Assembly (NCBI GenBank): GCA_963743875.1
Contig: CAVURM010000005.1
Coordinates: 310,001 to 374,000 of the forward strand
From: RHKX01 sp963743875
GTDB taxonomy: Bacteria; Actinomycetota; Thermoleophilia; Solirubrobacterales; 70-9
DNA length: 64,000 bases
Direction of reading: 5' to 3'
The position numbers and the translations under genes were made by a program. The notes under the pieces were generated by a model. That model saw only the letters and a list, made by a program, of their open reading frames with translations, was not told the origin of the DNA and ran no database searches. This document shows, in pieces, positions 1-7,933 of the stretch; position 1 is the stretch's first letter; the number at the start of each line of letters is the position of its first letter.

Positions 1-1223
1 TGACCGCCGAGATCGAGCTCTCGGCCGCCGGCGAGGCCAGATCGGCGAGCTTCTACCGCTCGCTGATCCGCTCCGACATCCGCCTCGACTACGATCACCT
101 CGACCGGATCTTCGCCGGCACCGAGCGCGCTCCCGATCCCGTCTCTTCGGCCATCGAGACCGCCCGCGCGGCAAGTGCTGCGATCGCCGCTCTCTCGGCC
201 GGCCAGGGCCTCGAGGTCAGCGGGTCGGAGCCGGAGTTCACCTTCACCCCCGAGGGAGACGTCGCGGGTGCGCATGCCCTGGTCCAGACCGAGGCGCATC
301 GGCTGATCGAGAAGCTGATGATCCTGACCAACGAGCAGGTCGCGCTCCTGCTCGAGCGCAAGGGCGTACCGACCCTCTACCGGGTGCACGAGCAACCGGA
401 CCCGGCGCGGGTTCAGGTGCTGATCGAACAGCTCGCTTCCCTCGACGTGCCGACGCCCTCGCTGGACCGGAACGCCGGTCCCTCCGAAGCCGGTCGGGCG
501 ACGGTCGAGGCAAGCCGGCTTGTCGCCGCCGAGGCCAAGCGGCGCGGTCACGGCGCGAGCAGCCTCTCCTCCCTGGTGCTGCGATCGCTGAAGCCCGCCC
601 GCTACAGCCCGTCCAACGAAGGCCATGCCGGGCTGGGCAGCACGGCGTACGCCCACTTCACCTCACCGATCCGCAGGTATCCCGACCTGATCGCCCACCG
701 TGGTCTGCTCTCGATAGTCGACGCGAGCGAGGAGCCCCCGAACGTTCATGAGGTCTCGGCGGCGGCCGTCTACTGCTCCGACAAGGAGCGCGACTCGATG
801 CGGATCGAGCGTGACGGCGACGACGTCTGCGCATCCTTTCTGCTTCAGCGGGAGCTCTACGAGCGCGGCTCCGGCACGAAGTTCGAGGGAGAGGTCTCCG
901 GCGTCATCTCGGCAGGTGCTTTCATCCTGTTCGGTGGTGAGCACTCCGACGTATACGAAGGCTTCTTCCCCGCCCGCCGGATGCCCGGGGAGCGCTTCGA
1001 GATCAACGACATCGAGTCGGCGCTGATCGGCATGAAGACCGGTCGCAGGGTCGGGATCGGGGACTCGATCGAGGTCAAGGTCGATTCGATCGAGGCCCCG
1101 CGCGGCAGGGTGGACCTGATTGCCGCCGAGGAGAGGACCCCGCGCGAGAAGGGGTCGACCGGGGGCAGGGGCGGGTCGAGGGGCCGTGGCCGCCCTTCCA
1201 AGACGCCGGGCGGTCGCAGGTGA
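1..1223 (+). CDS. rnr: Ribonuclease R, 3' portion (5' end outside window)
   Basis: Processive 3'-5' exoribonuclease of the RNase II/R family, which degrades structured RNA and the non-stop mRNAs released by trans-translation. The reading frame is open from the first bases, so only about 406 C-terminal residues are visible. They include the end of the RNB catalytic domain, with the family signatures RSLIRSDIRLDY near the left edge and AHFTSPIRRYPDLIAHR (nt about 652-702). An S1-type RNA-binding segment follows (nt about 870-1130) and then a Gly/Arg/Lys-rich tail. The stop overlaps the smpB start by 4 bp (GTGA), so the two are translationally coupled. Pairing with smpB and nearby ssrA favours RNase R over RNase II. 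Confidence 0.93.
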   Translation, partial: TAEIELSAAGEARSASFYRSLIRSDIRLDYDHLDRIFAGTERAPDPVSSAIETARAASAAIAALSAGQGLEVSGSEPEFTFTPEGDVAGAHALVQTEAHRLIEKLMILTNEQVALLLERKGVPTLYRVHEQPDPARVQVLIEQLASLDVPTPSLDRNAGPSEAGRATVEASRLVAAEAKRRGHGASSLSSLVLRSLKPARYSPSNEGHAGLGSTAYAHFTSPIRRYPDLIAHRGLLSIVDASEEPPNVHEVSAAAVYCSDKERDSMRIERDGDDVCASFLLQRELYERGSGTKFEGEVSGVISAGAFILFGGEHSDVYEGFFPARRMPGERFEINDIESALIGMKTGRRVGIGDSIEVKVDSIEAPRGRVDLIAAEERTPREKGSTGGRGGSRGRGRPSKTPGGRR

Positions 1224-1690
1224 GCGAGGCCGCCGAGGATCGCGGACCGGACGTCGCAACCAATCGGGCGGCGCGGTTCTCCTACGAGACCGTGGAGACG
1301 TTCGAGGTCGGAATCGCCCTCAAGGGAACCGAGGTCAAGTCGCTGCGGGACGGCAAGGCGAGACTCCAGGATTCCTACGCGGTGATCGAGGAGGGCGAGG
1401 TCTATCTGCGGGATGCCTACATCCCGCCGTACCCACCCGCACGTGACAATCACGATCCCGAGCGGGCCCGCAAGCTGCTCATGCACCGCTGGGAGATCGA
1501 GCGATTGATCGGGCGGATGCAGCGCAAGGGCCTGACGCTGATTCCGACGCGCATCTACTTCAAGGGCAAGCGGGCGAAGGTCGAGTTGGCGCTGGCTCGG
1601 GGCAGGCAGCAGCAGGACAAGCGGCGCCAGATCCGCGATCGGGACGTGGCCCGCGATGTCGAGCGGGAGATGAAGCATCGTCGGCGTTGA
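1220..1690 (+). CDS. smpB: SsrA-binding protein SmpB
   Basis: Small basic protein that binds the tRNA-like domain of tmRNA and delivers it to stalled ribosomes in trans-translation. The 156 residues carry the SmpB core: a beta-barrel start with GIALKGTEVKSLRDGKA, then the segment ending LTLIPTRIYFKGKRAKVELA, and a basic C-terminal helix rich in Arg/Lys that reaches into the mRNA channel. The GTG start at 1220 is set by the overlap with the rnr stop. Its RNA partner ssrA lies 2.9 kb downstream on the same strand. Length is normal for the family. Confidence 0.96.
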   Translation: MSEAAEDRGPDVATNRAARFSYETVETFEVGIALKGTEVKSLRDGKARLQDSYAVIEEGEVYLRDAYIPPYPPARDNHDPERARKLLMHRWEIERLIGRMQRKGLTLIPTRIYFKGKRAKVELALARGRQQQDKRRQIRDRDVARDVEREMKHRRR

Positions 1691-1783
1691 ACGCTCCCGT
1701 TCAGGACCACCTGCGCGACCTCCACAAGTGAGCCTCCCCTTGCTTCAATGTCGGTGTCGGAGCCGCAACACGGAGGAACGTCA

Positions 1784-3883
1784 GTGAGCGAGCAGGATCA
1801 ACAGCAGGGAACGGTTCCAGGGCAGCCGGGTATCGGGCAGCCTCCACCACCCCCCGCCGGCGCCCCGGCGCCTCCTGCATCCAGTGCCCCGCCGCCCCTC
1901 GGTCAGCCGACCTCGCCCGCGATACCGGTAGCTCCCACCACTCCCGAGAGCCCCACGCAACGCAAGAAGCGTGAGCGCGAGGAGAAGAAGCGCCTTCGCG
2001 GGGAGGAGAAGACCCGCCAGCGAGCCGCCCGCGAGGAGCAGAAGCGCCAGCGCTCCGAGCAGAAGGCGATGCGCAAGCAGGGCGGGGCTGTCGGCGCCAC
2101 GCCGCCGCCCCCTCCCGCATCCCCCCCTTCGCCGCCGGTCTCACCCGCAGCGGAGGCGGCGGGTCTGGCCAGCCCGGCCAGCGATGTACCTGCACCCGCG
2201 GCGCCGGCCGGGCCGGCCCCCGTGGCCCGGTCCAAGCGCGAGCAGAAGAGGCTCGAGCGCGAAGCCAGGAAGGCGGAGGCGAAGGCACAGCGCAACCAGG
2301 CGCGCGAGGAGCGCCGCCGTGCCGTCGAGGCGAAGAAGGCCGCCCGCGCGGCCGAGAAGGGCAAGGCGGCACCGTCTGCGAAGTCGCCGCCCCCGGCTGC
2401 TCCGACGCCCCCCACCCCCGCGGCGGCTCCCACCGTCCCCTCTCCCGTCTCGCAGGGTGAGCCGAAATCCGATCCGCGTATGGCCCTTGGCGCTGCCGCC
2501 GCTGCCGCCGCAGCGGCTGGCGCCGGAGTTGCCATCTCCCGCTCGGGAGACGACCCCGCACCGCCACCCCCACCGCCGACCGGCGCGCCACCTCCGCCCC
2601 CGCCGGCACCTGAGACACCTCCACCCCCGCCGCCGGCAGCCCTGCCGGCAGCTGAGGCACCTTCGCCCCCGCCGCCGGATCCCGCAGCCCCCGATCTCGA
2701 GCCACCCCCGCCCGAGATCTCGCCGCCCCCACCTGTGGTGACGCCCTCCGAGCCCCTGGCGACGGCTGCCGAGGCCGCTGGGCGGCTCGAGGCGGCCGAG
2801 CAGCGCGAGGACGATGCTCTCGTGCGGGCGCAATCCGCGCAGGTCGACGCCGACGCCGAGCGCCGGGTTCGTGAGGTCGAAGGGATCCGTTTGGCGGCGG
2901 AGGGCCAGGCTGCCGGTGCCGAGTTTGCCGCCGAAGATCAGGCTCGGCGAGAGGATGCCGATGCCGTCAGCAACGCGAACCCGTTCGCAAATGAATTGCG
3001 GATCGCCGACGAGCAGATCGACCGTCGACGCCAGCGGGATCAGGAACTGGTCCACGAGCTCGATCAGACCGAGCAGCGAATCGGTGAGAAACGGGAGCAG
3101 ACGGAGCGGGCGCTCGAGGAGGCTCGCGCCCGGCTCGACCAGATCGAGTCCCAGGCCGGAGAGGCCGAGGAGCGCGCGGCGCGGGCCGAGCGTCTCGCGG
3201 AACTTCGCACCCAGGAGGCCGAGCGCGAGCGCCGCCTCCAGGAGATGCTCGGACGGATCAACGACGCTGAGCAGCGCGCCCGCGAGGCCGAGGGTCGCGC
3301 CCGCGAGGCCGTTTCCGGGGTTGCCCGTCCATTCGAGGCACCGTCGCCGGGACAGCCCGCCGTGCCGCCGGCCTTTGCATCTTCGCCGCCTCCCGCGTCG
3401 CCGCCGGCGCCGCCCGTGCCTGAACCCACCCCGGAACCTCCCGCCCCGCCACCACCACCCACATTCGAACCGCCTACGCCCCCCGAGCCCCCGCCGGCCC
3501 CGGAACCACCTGCGCCTACGCCCCCAGAGCCCCCGCCGGCTCCCGAGCCCCAGCCGGGCTCCGCGTCGGATTCGCCGGAGCCGTTGCCTCCCCTGGAGCC
3601 GCCCCAGCCGCCGGCCCCGGCCGCATCCGCGGAGGAATCGTCCTCGTCGCTGCCACCCCTGCCGGACCCCTCGTCGATGCGATCGGTCCAGTTCCTTCCG
3701 TTGAACCTGAACGATGCCACCTTCGAGCAGCTTCGCGAGGTCGGCCTCTCGGTCACCCAGACCGGTCGGGTGCTCGCCCATCGTGAGCGTTCGGGGCGGT
3801 TCGGCTCGATCGACGAGCTCGAGGGCATCCCCGGATTCCCACAGGAATTCCTCGACCAGATCAAGTCGCGGTTGACCGTCTGA
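1784..3883 (+). CDS. Pro-rich, coiled-coil protein with C-terminal helix-hairpin-helix domain
   Basis: About 699 residues, function unknown. I chose the GTG at 1784 because GGAGGA lies 6 nt upstream; an in-frame ATG at 1748 has no such site. Order of parts: acidic/Pro-rich N-terminus; two highly basic Lys/Arg/Glu helical stretches (about residues 60-105 and 155-205); an Ala-rich hydrophobic segment (about 235-255) that could span a membrane; a long Pro-rich linker; a Glu/Arg/Gln coiled coil (about 335-510); a second Pro-rich linker; and a final ComEA-like helix-hairpin-helix module (last about 60 residues: LNLNDATFEQLREVGLS then IDELEGIPGFPQEFLDQI). HhH modules bind DNA without sequence specificity. 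The position between smpB and ssrA may be incidental. Confidence 0.8.
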   Translation: MSEQDQQQGTVPGQPGIGQPPPPPAGAPAPPASSAPPPLGQPTSPAIPVAPTTPESPTQRKKREREEKKRLRGEEKTRQRAAREEQKRQRSEQKAMRKQGGAVGATPPPPPASPPSPPVSPAAEAAGLASPASDVPAPAAPAGPAPVARSKREQKRLEREARKAEAKAQRNQAREERRRAVEAKKAARAAEKGKAAPSAKSPPPAAPTPPTPAAAPTVPSPVSQGEPKSDPRMALGAAAAAAAAAGAGVAISRSGDDPAPPPPPPTGAPPPPPPAPETPPPPPPAALPAAEAPSPPPPDPAAPDLEPPPPEISPPPPVVTPSEPLATAAEAAGRLEAAEQREDDALVRAQSAQVDADAERRVREVEGIRLAAEGQAAGAEFAAEDQARREDADAVSNANPFANELRIADEQIDRRRQRDQELVHELDQTEQRIGEKREQTERALEEARARLDQIESQAGEAEERAARAERLAELRTQEAERERRLQEMLGRINDAEQRAREAEGRAREAVSGVARPFEAPSPGQPAVPPAFASSPPPASPPAPPVPEPTPEPPAPPPPPTFEPPTPPEPPPAPEPPAPTPPEPPPAPEPQPGSASDSPEPLPPLEPPQPPAPAASAEESSSSLPPLPDPSSMRSVQFLPLNLNDATFEQLREVGLSVTQTGRVLAHRERSGRFGSIDELEGIPGFPQEFLDQIKSRLTV

Positions 3884-3893
3884 TCAGTCGAGG

Positions 3894-4241
3894 GTGGCGA
3901 AGCGCAAGCAGAGAAGGCGCCGCGAACCGCTCCCGACGAGCGAGTATGCGGACCCCGACGGCAACATCCTGACGCTGCGCCAGGTGCTCAGCGCGGGGTC
4001 GATCCGCAAGCTCGAGGAGCCGCCGACGAGTTCCGCCGCGTCAGTCGAGGACGCCTGGCAGCGGAGGGAGGAGGCACTATTCGAGCGCCTTGCGGTCCGC
4101 TGGGAGATCTCGGGACTGCCGATCGACGAGCAGTCGATGCTGCTCGGCCGCTACAGAATGGCTTCGGTGGAGGAACGTCGCTGGGTCCGCGAGACGATCG
4201 AGGCTCACCTCGAGCGCTTCATTCCCGAGCTCAGCGGCTGA
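3894..4241 (+). CDS. Small conserved hypothetical protein
   Basis: 115 residues, not recognised. The N-terminus is strongly basic (AKRKQRRRREPL) and the rest is acidic and probably helical, ending in a stretch rich in Glu, Arg and Trp (nt about 4150-4240). It has no signal peptide or membrane segment. It begins 10 nt after the stop of the HhH protein, so it is probably cotranscribed. The GTG start has GAGGG directly abutting it, which is poor spacing, so the exact start is uncertain. Confidence 0.6.
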   Translation: MAKRKQRRRREPLPTSEYADPDGNILTLRQVLSAGSIRKLEEPPTSSAASVEDAWQRREEALFERLAVRWEISGLPIDEQSMLLGRYRMASVEERRWVRETIEAHLERFIPELSG

Positions 4242-4252
4242 CCGGGCGGCGC

Positions 4253-4534
4253 TCAGCGAGCGGCGGACTGCCGGCGGTTGCCGATCAGACCGTAGGAGCT
4301 GAGATCGGCGAGGAAGGCGAGGATCACGATGAACCACTCGAAGCCCGACACCTCGCTACGGCCGAGGCTCCACATGCAGGCGTAGGCGAGCGTCGTCCAA
4401 GGCAGCAGGAAGAAGCCCAGGAACGGGATGAACCAGGAGTCGAAGGAGCGACTGAGGAGATCGGAGAACACCGCGATGAAGAACAGCGCCAGGCGCGGCG
4501 AGATCAGCGCGAAGAGGACGACGAGGCAACCCAT
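4253..4534 (-). CDS. Small integral membrane protein
   Basis: 93 residues, mostly hydrophobic, with three likely transmembrane helices (starting LVVLFALISPRLALFF, then FIPFLGFFLLPWTTLAY, then WFIVILAFLADLSSYG). The loops between the helices are short. The function is not recognisable; size and topology recall the small uncharacterised membrane proteins common in actinobacteria. It converges on the preceding gene with only 11 bp between stops, and it diverges from ssrA. No ribosome-binding site precedes the ATG; a TAGGTT box ends exactly 7 nt upstream, suggesting a leaderless transcript. Confidence 0.72.
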   Translation of the reverse strand: MGCLVVLFALISPRLALFFIAVFSDLLSRSFDSWFIPFLGFFLLPWTTLAYACMWSLGRSEVSGFEWFIVILAFLADLSSYGLIGNRRQSAAR

Positions 4535-4547
4535 CCCCCAAAACCTA
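4535..4547 (-). promoter_or_regulatory. Leaderless-type -10 box of the small membrane protein
   Basis: On the minus strand TAGGTT (4547-4542) is followed by 7 nt and then the ATG at 4534. The same TAnnnT-N7-start arrangement recurs at five other genes in this window. No -35 was recognised. Confidence 0.5.
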
Positions 4548-4554
4548 CCGCTAG

Positions 4555-4583
4555 TTGGAGCAACCGTGCCGGGCGACTACACT
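4555..4583 (+). promoter_or_regulatory. Likely ssrA promoter
   Basis: TTGGAG (4555-4560) and TACACT (4578-4583) are separated by 17 nt, a standard primary sigma factor layout. Transcription would begin near 4590, leaving about 18 nt of 5' leader to be removed to give the mature tmRNA 5' end at 4608. Confidence 0.6.
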
Positions 4584-4607
4584 GGTTCCCACATAGACAC
4601 ATACATA

Positions 4608-4976
4608 GGGGGCGAAACAGAATCGACGTGAACGGTTCTCGTCCCGGTGTTGCGAGTCGAGGTGCCTGGGCCGGCCTCGTTAAAAAGCCCAGGAAAAACC
4701 ATAAGTGCGGACTCTCACGAGTTCGCTCTCGCTGCCTAATCTAGGCAAGTGAGAGCAGTCGCCTCGGGCAGCCCACGTCCCGGGTAGCGGCTTCAACATG
4801 TGGGCTCACCCGCTGGCAGTTTCCTCGGTCGGTTGGGGACATCAACAGGAGGATTTGGCGCCGGCAACGTGCCCCTCGGATTGACCGAGCTGGATGCCGA
4901 GATGGACTCTGAGGGAACGCTCGTTGACGCATCGGGACGTCCTTCGCGGACGCCGGGGCAGTACCGGCCGCCTCCA
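4608..4976 (+). ncRNA. ssrA: Transfer-messenger RNA (tmRNA)
   Basis: One-piece tmRNA of about 369 nt. The 5' GGGGGCG (4608-4614) pairs with 3' CGCCTCC (4969-4975) to form the 7-bp acceptor stem, with discriminator A4976; CCA is not encoded. The internal reading frame 4707-4739 gives tag ADSHEFALAA followed by TAA, which matches the usual ten-codon tag ending in ALAA. CGTCCCG (4640-4646) pairs with CGGGACG (4933-4939) as the H2-type helix. The T-stem is GCCGG/CCGGC (4952-4956/4964-4968), but the loop is GGCAGTA instead of the usual TTCRANY. It is the partner RNA of SmpB encoded upstream. Confidence 0.92.
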
Positions 4977-5040
4977 TTTGACGGGTCGACCTTGAGCCGT
5001 GCGCTACCTTGAATCGGAGCCCACAACCAAGGAGTAGACC

Positions 5041-5415
5041 GTGAAGCAGAAGTTTTCCGTTGCCGTTCTCGTCGTCGTAACCGGAGTGCTGCTCGCGGGT
5101 TCTGCCTTCGCCGGCGGCGGCGCCGAGACGAAGGTCAAGATCAAGGCGCAGTCGGGTGGCTTCTACGGCTACGTCAAGAGCGACAAGTCGAAGTGCGCGA
5201 ACGGTCGCGAGGTGACGCTCTACAAGCAGAAGGGCAACGGGGCCGACCCGAAGAACGACAAGCGGATCGGCTCCGACATCGCCCAGGCCAATGGCGACAA
5301 GTACATGTGGTCGACCGGCAACACCGGCTACATGAAGGGCTACTTCTACGCCTACGCCGAAAAGGTGAAGGGTTGCCAGGCGGGGATCAGCAAGCTGATC
5401 GAGGCACAGAAGTAG
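5041..5415 (+). CDS. Small secreted protein of unknown function
   Basis: 124 residues. It has a Sec signal peptide (basic MKQK, hydrophobic VAVLVVVTGVLLAGS, cleavage after AFA). The mature part is rich in Lys, Gly and Tyr and contains two Cys (in SDKSKCANG and VKGCQAG) that could form a disulfide outside the cell. It resembles a small beta-rich extracellular domain, but no family is recognised. The GTG start is supported by AAGGAG about 6 nt upstream. It stands alone between ssrA and a convergent methyltransferase gene. Confidence 0.75.
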   Translation: MKQKFSVAVLVVVTGVLLAGSAFAGGGAETKVKIKAQSGGFYGYVKSDKSKCANGREVTLYKQKGNGADPKNDKRIGSDIAQANGDKYMWSTGNTGYMKGYFYAYAEKVKGCQAGISKLIEAQK

Positions 5416-5442
5416 GGGTGGGTGAGGCCGGAGGCGGGCGGT

Positions 5443-6210
5443 TCAAGCTCGCTTCCGGGCTCTCCAGATCTCCTCGCAGGGCCACTTCCGACACCACTCG
5501 AGGGAGGCCAGTGGGAAGCTGGTCTGCCCGCCCTCCGGCGCCCTGACCTCGATCAGCTGCTCGACGTCGAAGCCGCAGTCGCGCAGCAGGTCGATCATCT
5601 CCCCGTGGGGGATGTGGAATTCGACCGAGTCGTCTTCGGACCACTCGAAGGCGTGGATGCCGAACTGGGGGCGCAATAGGCGCTCCTCCGCTTCGCCGCC
5701 CTCGGTGTCGGGGGTGCAGAGCATGAGCAGGACCGAGTTGACGAGGAAGACCAGCTCGCCTCCCGGGCGTAGGAGTCGCGCTGCCTCCGGGATCCATTGG
5801 TAGGGGTCGCACCAGATGCTTGCCCCGTACTCGGAGATCGCGATGTCGAAGCTCGCGTCGGGCAGCGGCACCTGCTCGGCGTTGCCGTGGATCAGCGGGA
5901 ACTCGACGCCGAACTGTTCCTGAAACCGGCGAGCTGTCGCGAGCTGGGCCTCGGAGTTGTCGATGCCGGTCGGTCTCGCACCGCGCCGCGCGAGCCAGGA
6001 GGACACGTAACCGGTCCCGCATCCGAGCTCGATCGCGTCCTTACCCTCGAGGTCGGAGGGGAGGACGCCGAGTTCGGCCTCGGGGACGCCCCAGATCCCC
6101 CAGCTCGGTTCATCGCTGCGCCAGTTGTCCAGGCCCGGACCCTCGAAGTCTTTCGCCCATCTGTCCCACTCGGCGCGATTGCGCTGCACATGCTCCGGTA
6201 GTTCACTCAT
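5443..6210 (-). CDS. Class I SAM-dependent methyltransferase
   Basis: 255 residues with a Rossmann-type SAM-binding domain. Motif I is AIELGCGTGYVSSWLA (about residues 60-75), the acidic end of strand 2 is GIDNS, and motif IV lies in ASFDIAISEYGAS. LRPGGELVFLVNS is typical of the Methyltransf_11/25 families. The C-terminal part has several Trp and acidic residues and probably forms the substrate pocket. The substrate is unknown; small-molecule methylation is likely. Divergent from the F420-type gene next door. Confidence 0.85.
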   Translation of the reverse strand: MSELPEHVQRNRAEWDRWAKDFEGPGLDNWRSDEPSWGIWGVPEAELGVLPSDLEGKDAIELGCGTGYVSSWLARRGARPTGIDNSEAQLATARRFQEQFGVEFPLIHGNAEQVPLPDASFDIAISEYGASIWCDPYQWIPEAARLLRPGGELVFLVNSVLLMLCTPDTEGGEAEERLLRPQFGIHAFEWSEDDSVEFHIPHGEMIDLLRDCGFDVEQLIEVRAPEGGQTSFPLASLEWCRKWPCEEIWRARKRA

Positions 6211-6244
6211 CGGTGGCGCATCATCGCTGAATCGGTAAGGATGG

Positions 6245-6775
6245 GTGATCGTGGGCTACAAGAGCCAACCGCCGGAAGCGATCACCTTCGACCAGGCCAA
6301 CCTGGCTCAGCGAGCCGTTCGCCGGTTCGCCTCCAGCGGCCCCGGAGCCTGGGTCTTCTCGCGCGCGGCCCACCACCTCGATCGGCCGCTCTACCGGGCC
6401 ACCAAGGGCCGGTACACGGTCGCCGCTCTGATCGCGGGTCTCCCGATCCTGATGCTGACCACCGTCGGCGCGAAGAGCGGCAAGCGCAGAACGGTTCCGG
6501 TGCTCGGGCTGCCGACCTCTGAGGGGTTGGCGGTGATCGCATCCAACTTCGGCCAGGAGAACAACCCGGCCTGGTTCTACAACCTCAGCAAGGATCCGCA
6601 GGCCGAGGTCGGTGTCGACGAGGAGATCCGCAAGGTCCAGGCCGTCGAGGTGGACGGCGAGCGTCGCGCCCGGATCTGGCAGGAGGGCCTGAAGATCTAC
6701 CCCGGCTTCTCCCAGTACGAACGACGAGCGTCCCACCGGACGATTCACGTGTTCGTGCTCGAGCCGGCCGCCTAG
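6245..6775 (+). CDS. Nitroreductase-family deazaflavin (F420)-dependent oxidoreductase
   Basis: 176 residues of the split-barrel Ddn-like family, which uses cofactor F420 (or binds related ligands). Diagnostic features are LMLTTVGAKSGKRRTVPV, FGQENNPAWFYNLSKDPQAEV and the C-terminal barrel strand. The N-terminal helix (about residues 15-60) is amphipathic to hydrophobic, as in membrane-associated members. GTG at 6245 was chosen as start, with AAGGATGG just upstream; a second GTG at 6251 is possible. This family is plentiful in actinobacteria. The natural substrate is unknown. Confidence 0.82.
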   Translation: MIVGYKSQPPEAITFDQANLAQRAVRRFASSGPGAWVFSRAAHHLDRPLYRATKGRYTVAALIAGLPILMLTTVGAKSGKRRTVPVLGLPTSEGLAVIASNFGQENNPAWFYNLSKDPQAEVGVDEEIRKVQAVEVDGERRARIWQEGLKIYPGFSQYERRASHRTIHVFVLEPAA

Positions 6776-6784
6776 GTCTGCAGA

Positions 6785-7285
6785 TCACCCGCGGGCGAGC
6801 AGCGCCACCATCGCCCGCTGGGCGATCTGCGGCGGGAAGCTCATCACGACCTCGTCCCGGTGCTGCTTCAGGAACCCGGCCGCCCACTGGGCCCCCTTCA
6901 GGCTCTTCGGCACCCCACCGCGCATGAACATGCCGTCGCGCGCGGCGGCTGCGCTGTCGGTCAGGAACGCCTGCAGCTGGCCGGCGGGGAGGACCATGCA
7001 TGCGAGATGGACCTCGTCGGTCCCGGTGTTCTGCAGGGAGTGCTTGACGCCGGGCTCGACGACCATCTCACCATCGTCGGGGCCGATCACGCGCCTGTTG
7101 GTGCCGAGCTGGAAGACGACGCTGCCCTCGATCACCCACCAGCGCTCGAGCTGGGAGGGGTGGAGGTGTTCGGGAAGCCCGCCGCCCGGCTCGAGCCACG
7201 TCTCGACGTAGAGGTCCTCCCCTCGCGTCTCGAAGGCGTACCGGGATCCATGGACTGGGTCGCTGGTCGGCTCGGTCAGGCTCAT
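6785..7285 (-). CDS. Cupin-domain protein
   Basis: 166 residues with a single conserved cupin barrel. Motif 1 is the segment around PEHLHPSQLERWWVIEG (nt about 7130-7180), giving metal-ligand-type His and Glu residues. Motif 2 is around EPGVKHSLQNTG. A C-terminal helical extension follows. It may be a small dioxygenase, isomerase or binding protein; the sequence does not say which. GGAG precedes the ATG. It is divergent from a TetR regulator, with an operator-like inverted repeat between them, so the regulator probably controls this gene. Confidence 0.82.
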   Translation of the reverse strand: MSLTEPTSDPVHGSRYAFETRGEDLYVETWLEPGGGLPEHLHPSQLERWWVIEGSVVFQLGTNRRVIGPDDGEMVVEPGVKHSLQNTGTDEVHLACMVLPAGQLQAFLTDSAAAARDGMFMRGGVPKSLKGAQWAAGFLKQHRDEVVMSFPPQIAQRAMVALLARG

Positions 7286-7309
7286 GCTGGCTGCTCCAGG
7301 CTTGGCGTT

Positions 7310-7342
7310 CCGTTGTTACTTATCGGTAACATAGCGTAACGG
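7310..7342. promoter_or_regulatory. TetR operator-like inverted repeats
   Basis: GTTAC (7315-7319), GTAAC (7326-7330) and GTAAC (7336-7340) form an inverted repeat plus an extra half-site, flanked by CCGTT (7310-7314) and AACGG (7338-7342). It lies between the divergent cupin and tetR genes and abuts the tetR ATG, as expected for an autoregulated TetR operator. Confidence 0.6.
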
Positions 7343-7933
7343 ATGACGAGCGGCGGAGAAACGAGGTCGAGGATGCCCGCCGACCGGCGTCGCGAGGTGA
7401 TCCTTCGGGCCGGCGCCGAACTGTTCTCGGAGCGCGGGTACGAGAGGACCACGCTGGATGAGGTGGCGAAGGCATCCGGCGTGACGAAGCCGATCCTCTA
7501 CCGACACTTCGCCTCGAAGCAGGCTCTCTACATGTCCCTGCTCGTTCGGCACAGCGACGATATGCCGGGGTTCGTCAGCCCGGTCCCGCGCGATCGGGGC
7601 GGGAGGGTCGACCTGCACCCGATCCTCGATCCCTGGTTCGGTTACGCGCGGGCCAACGGCCACGGCTGGCAGATGCTCTTCCGCGATGCCGGGGGCGGCG
7701 AGGGGATCGAGGCGTTCAGGCGCCAGGTGTACGAGCGGGCGCGCAGCGTCGTGGCCGGCTTCCTGGAGGCTTCGGGAGCCACCATCCCGCCCACGCAGCT
7801 GTCCGCCACCGCGGAGATGATCCGAGCCGGGCTCGCTGGGCTGGTGCTCTGGTGGGCCGACCACCCCGAGGTTCCCCAGGCCGACGTGGTGGCGTCGGCG
7901 GTTCGCCTCCTGGAACCGCTGCTGGTGGACTAG
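7343..7933 (+). CDS. TetR family transcriptional regulator
   Basis: 196 residues. The N-terminal helix-turn-helix is clear (ILRAGAELFSERGYERTTLDEVAKASGVTKPILYRHF, in two parts at nt about 7397-7505), followed by an all-helical ligand-binding domain. No ligand can be inferred. The ATG at 7343 directly follows the operator-like repeats; an alternative ATG at 7373 is also possible. It probably represses itself and the divergent cupin gene. Its stop overlaps that of the convergent phosphatase gene. Confidence 0.88.
   Translation: MTSGGETRSRMPADRRREVILRAGAELFSERGYERTTLDEVAKASGVTKPILYRHFASKQALYMSLLVRHSDDMPGFVSPVPRDRGGRVDLHPILDPWFGYARANGHGWQMLFRDAGGGEGIEAFRRQVYERARSVVAGFLEASGATIPPTQLSATAEMIRAGLAGLVLWWADHPEVPQADVVASAVRLLEPLLVD

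Noticed and set aside
2141..3781. Long minus-strand ORF under the Pro-rich protein
   Set aside because: The Pro/Glu codon bias of the real gene makes open antisense frames; the product is only Gly/Arg repeats.
4978..5010. Promoter for the small secreted protein (TTGACG and TACCTT)
   Set aside because: Spacing is 21 nt, too long for a normal promoter.
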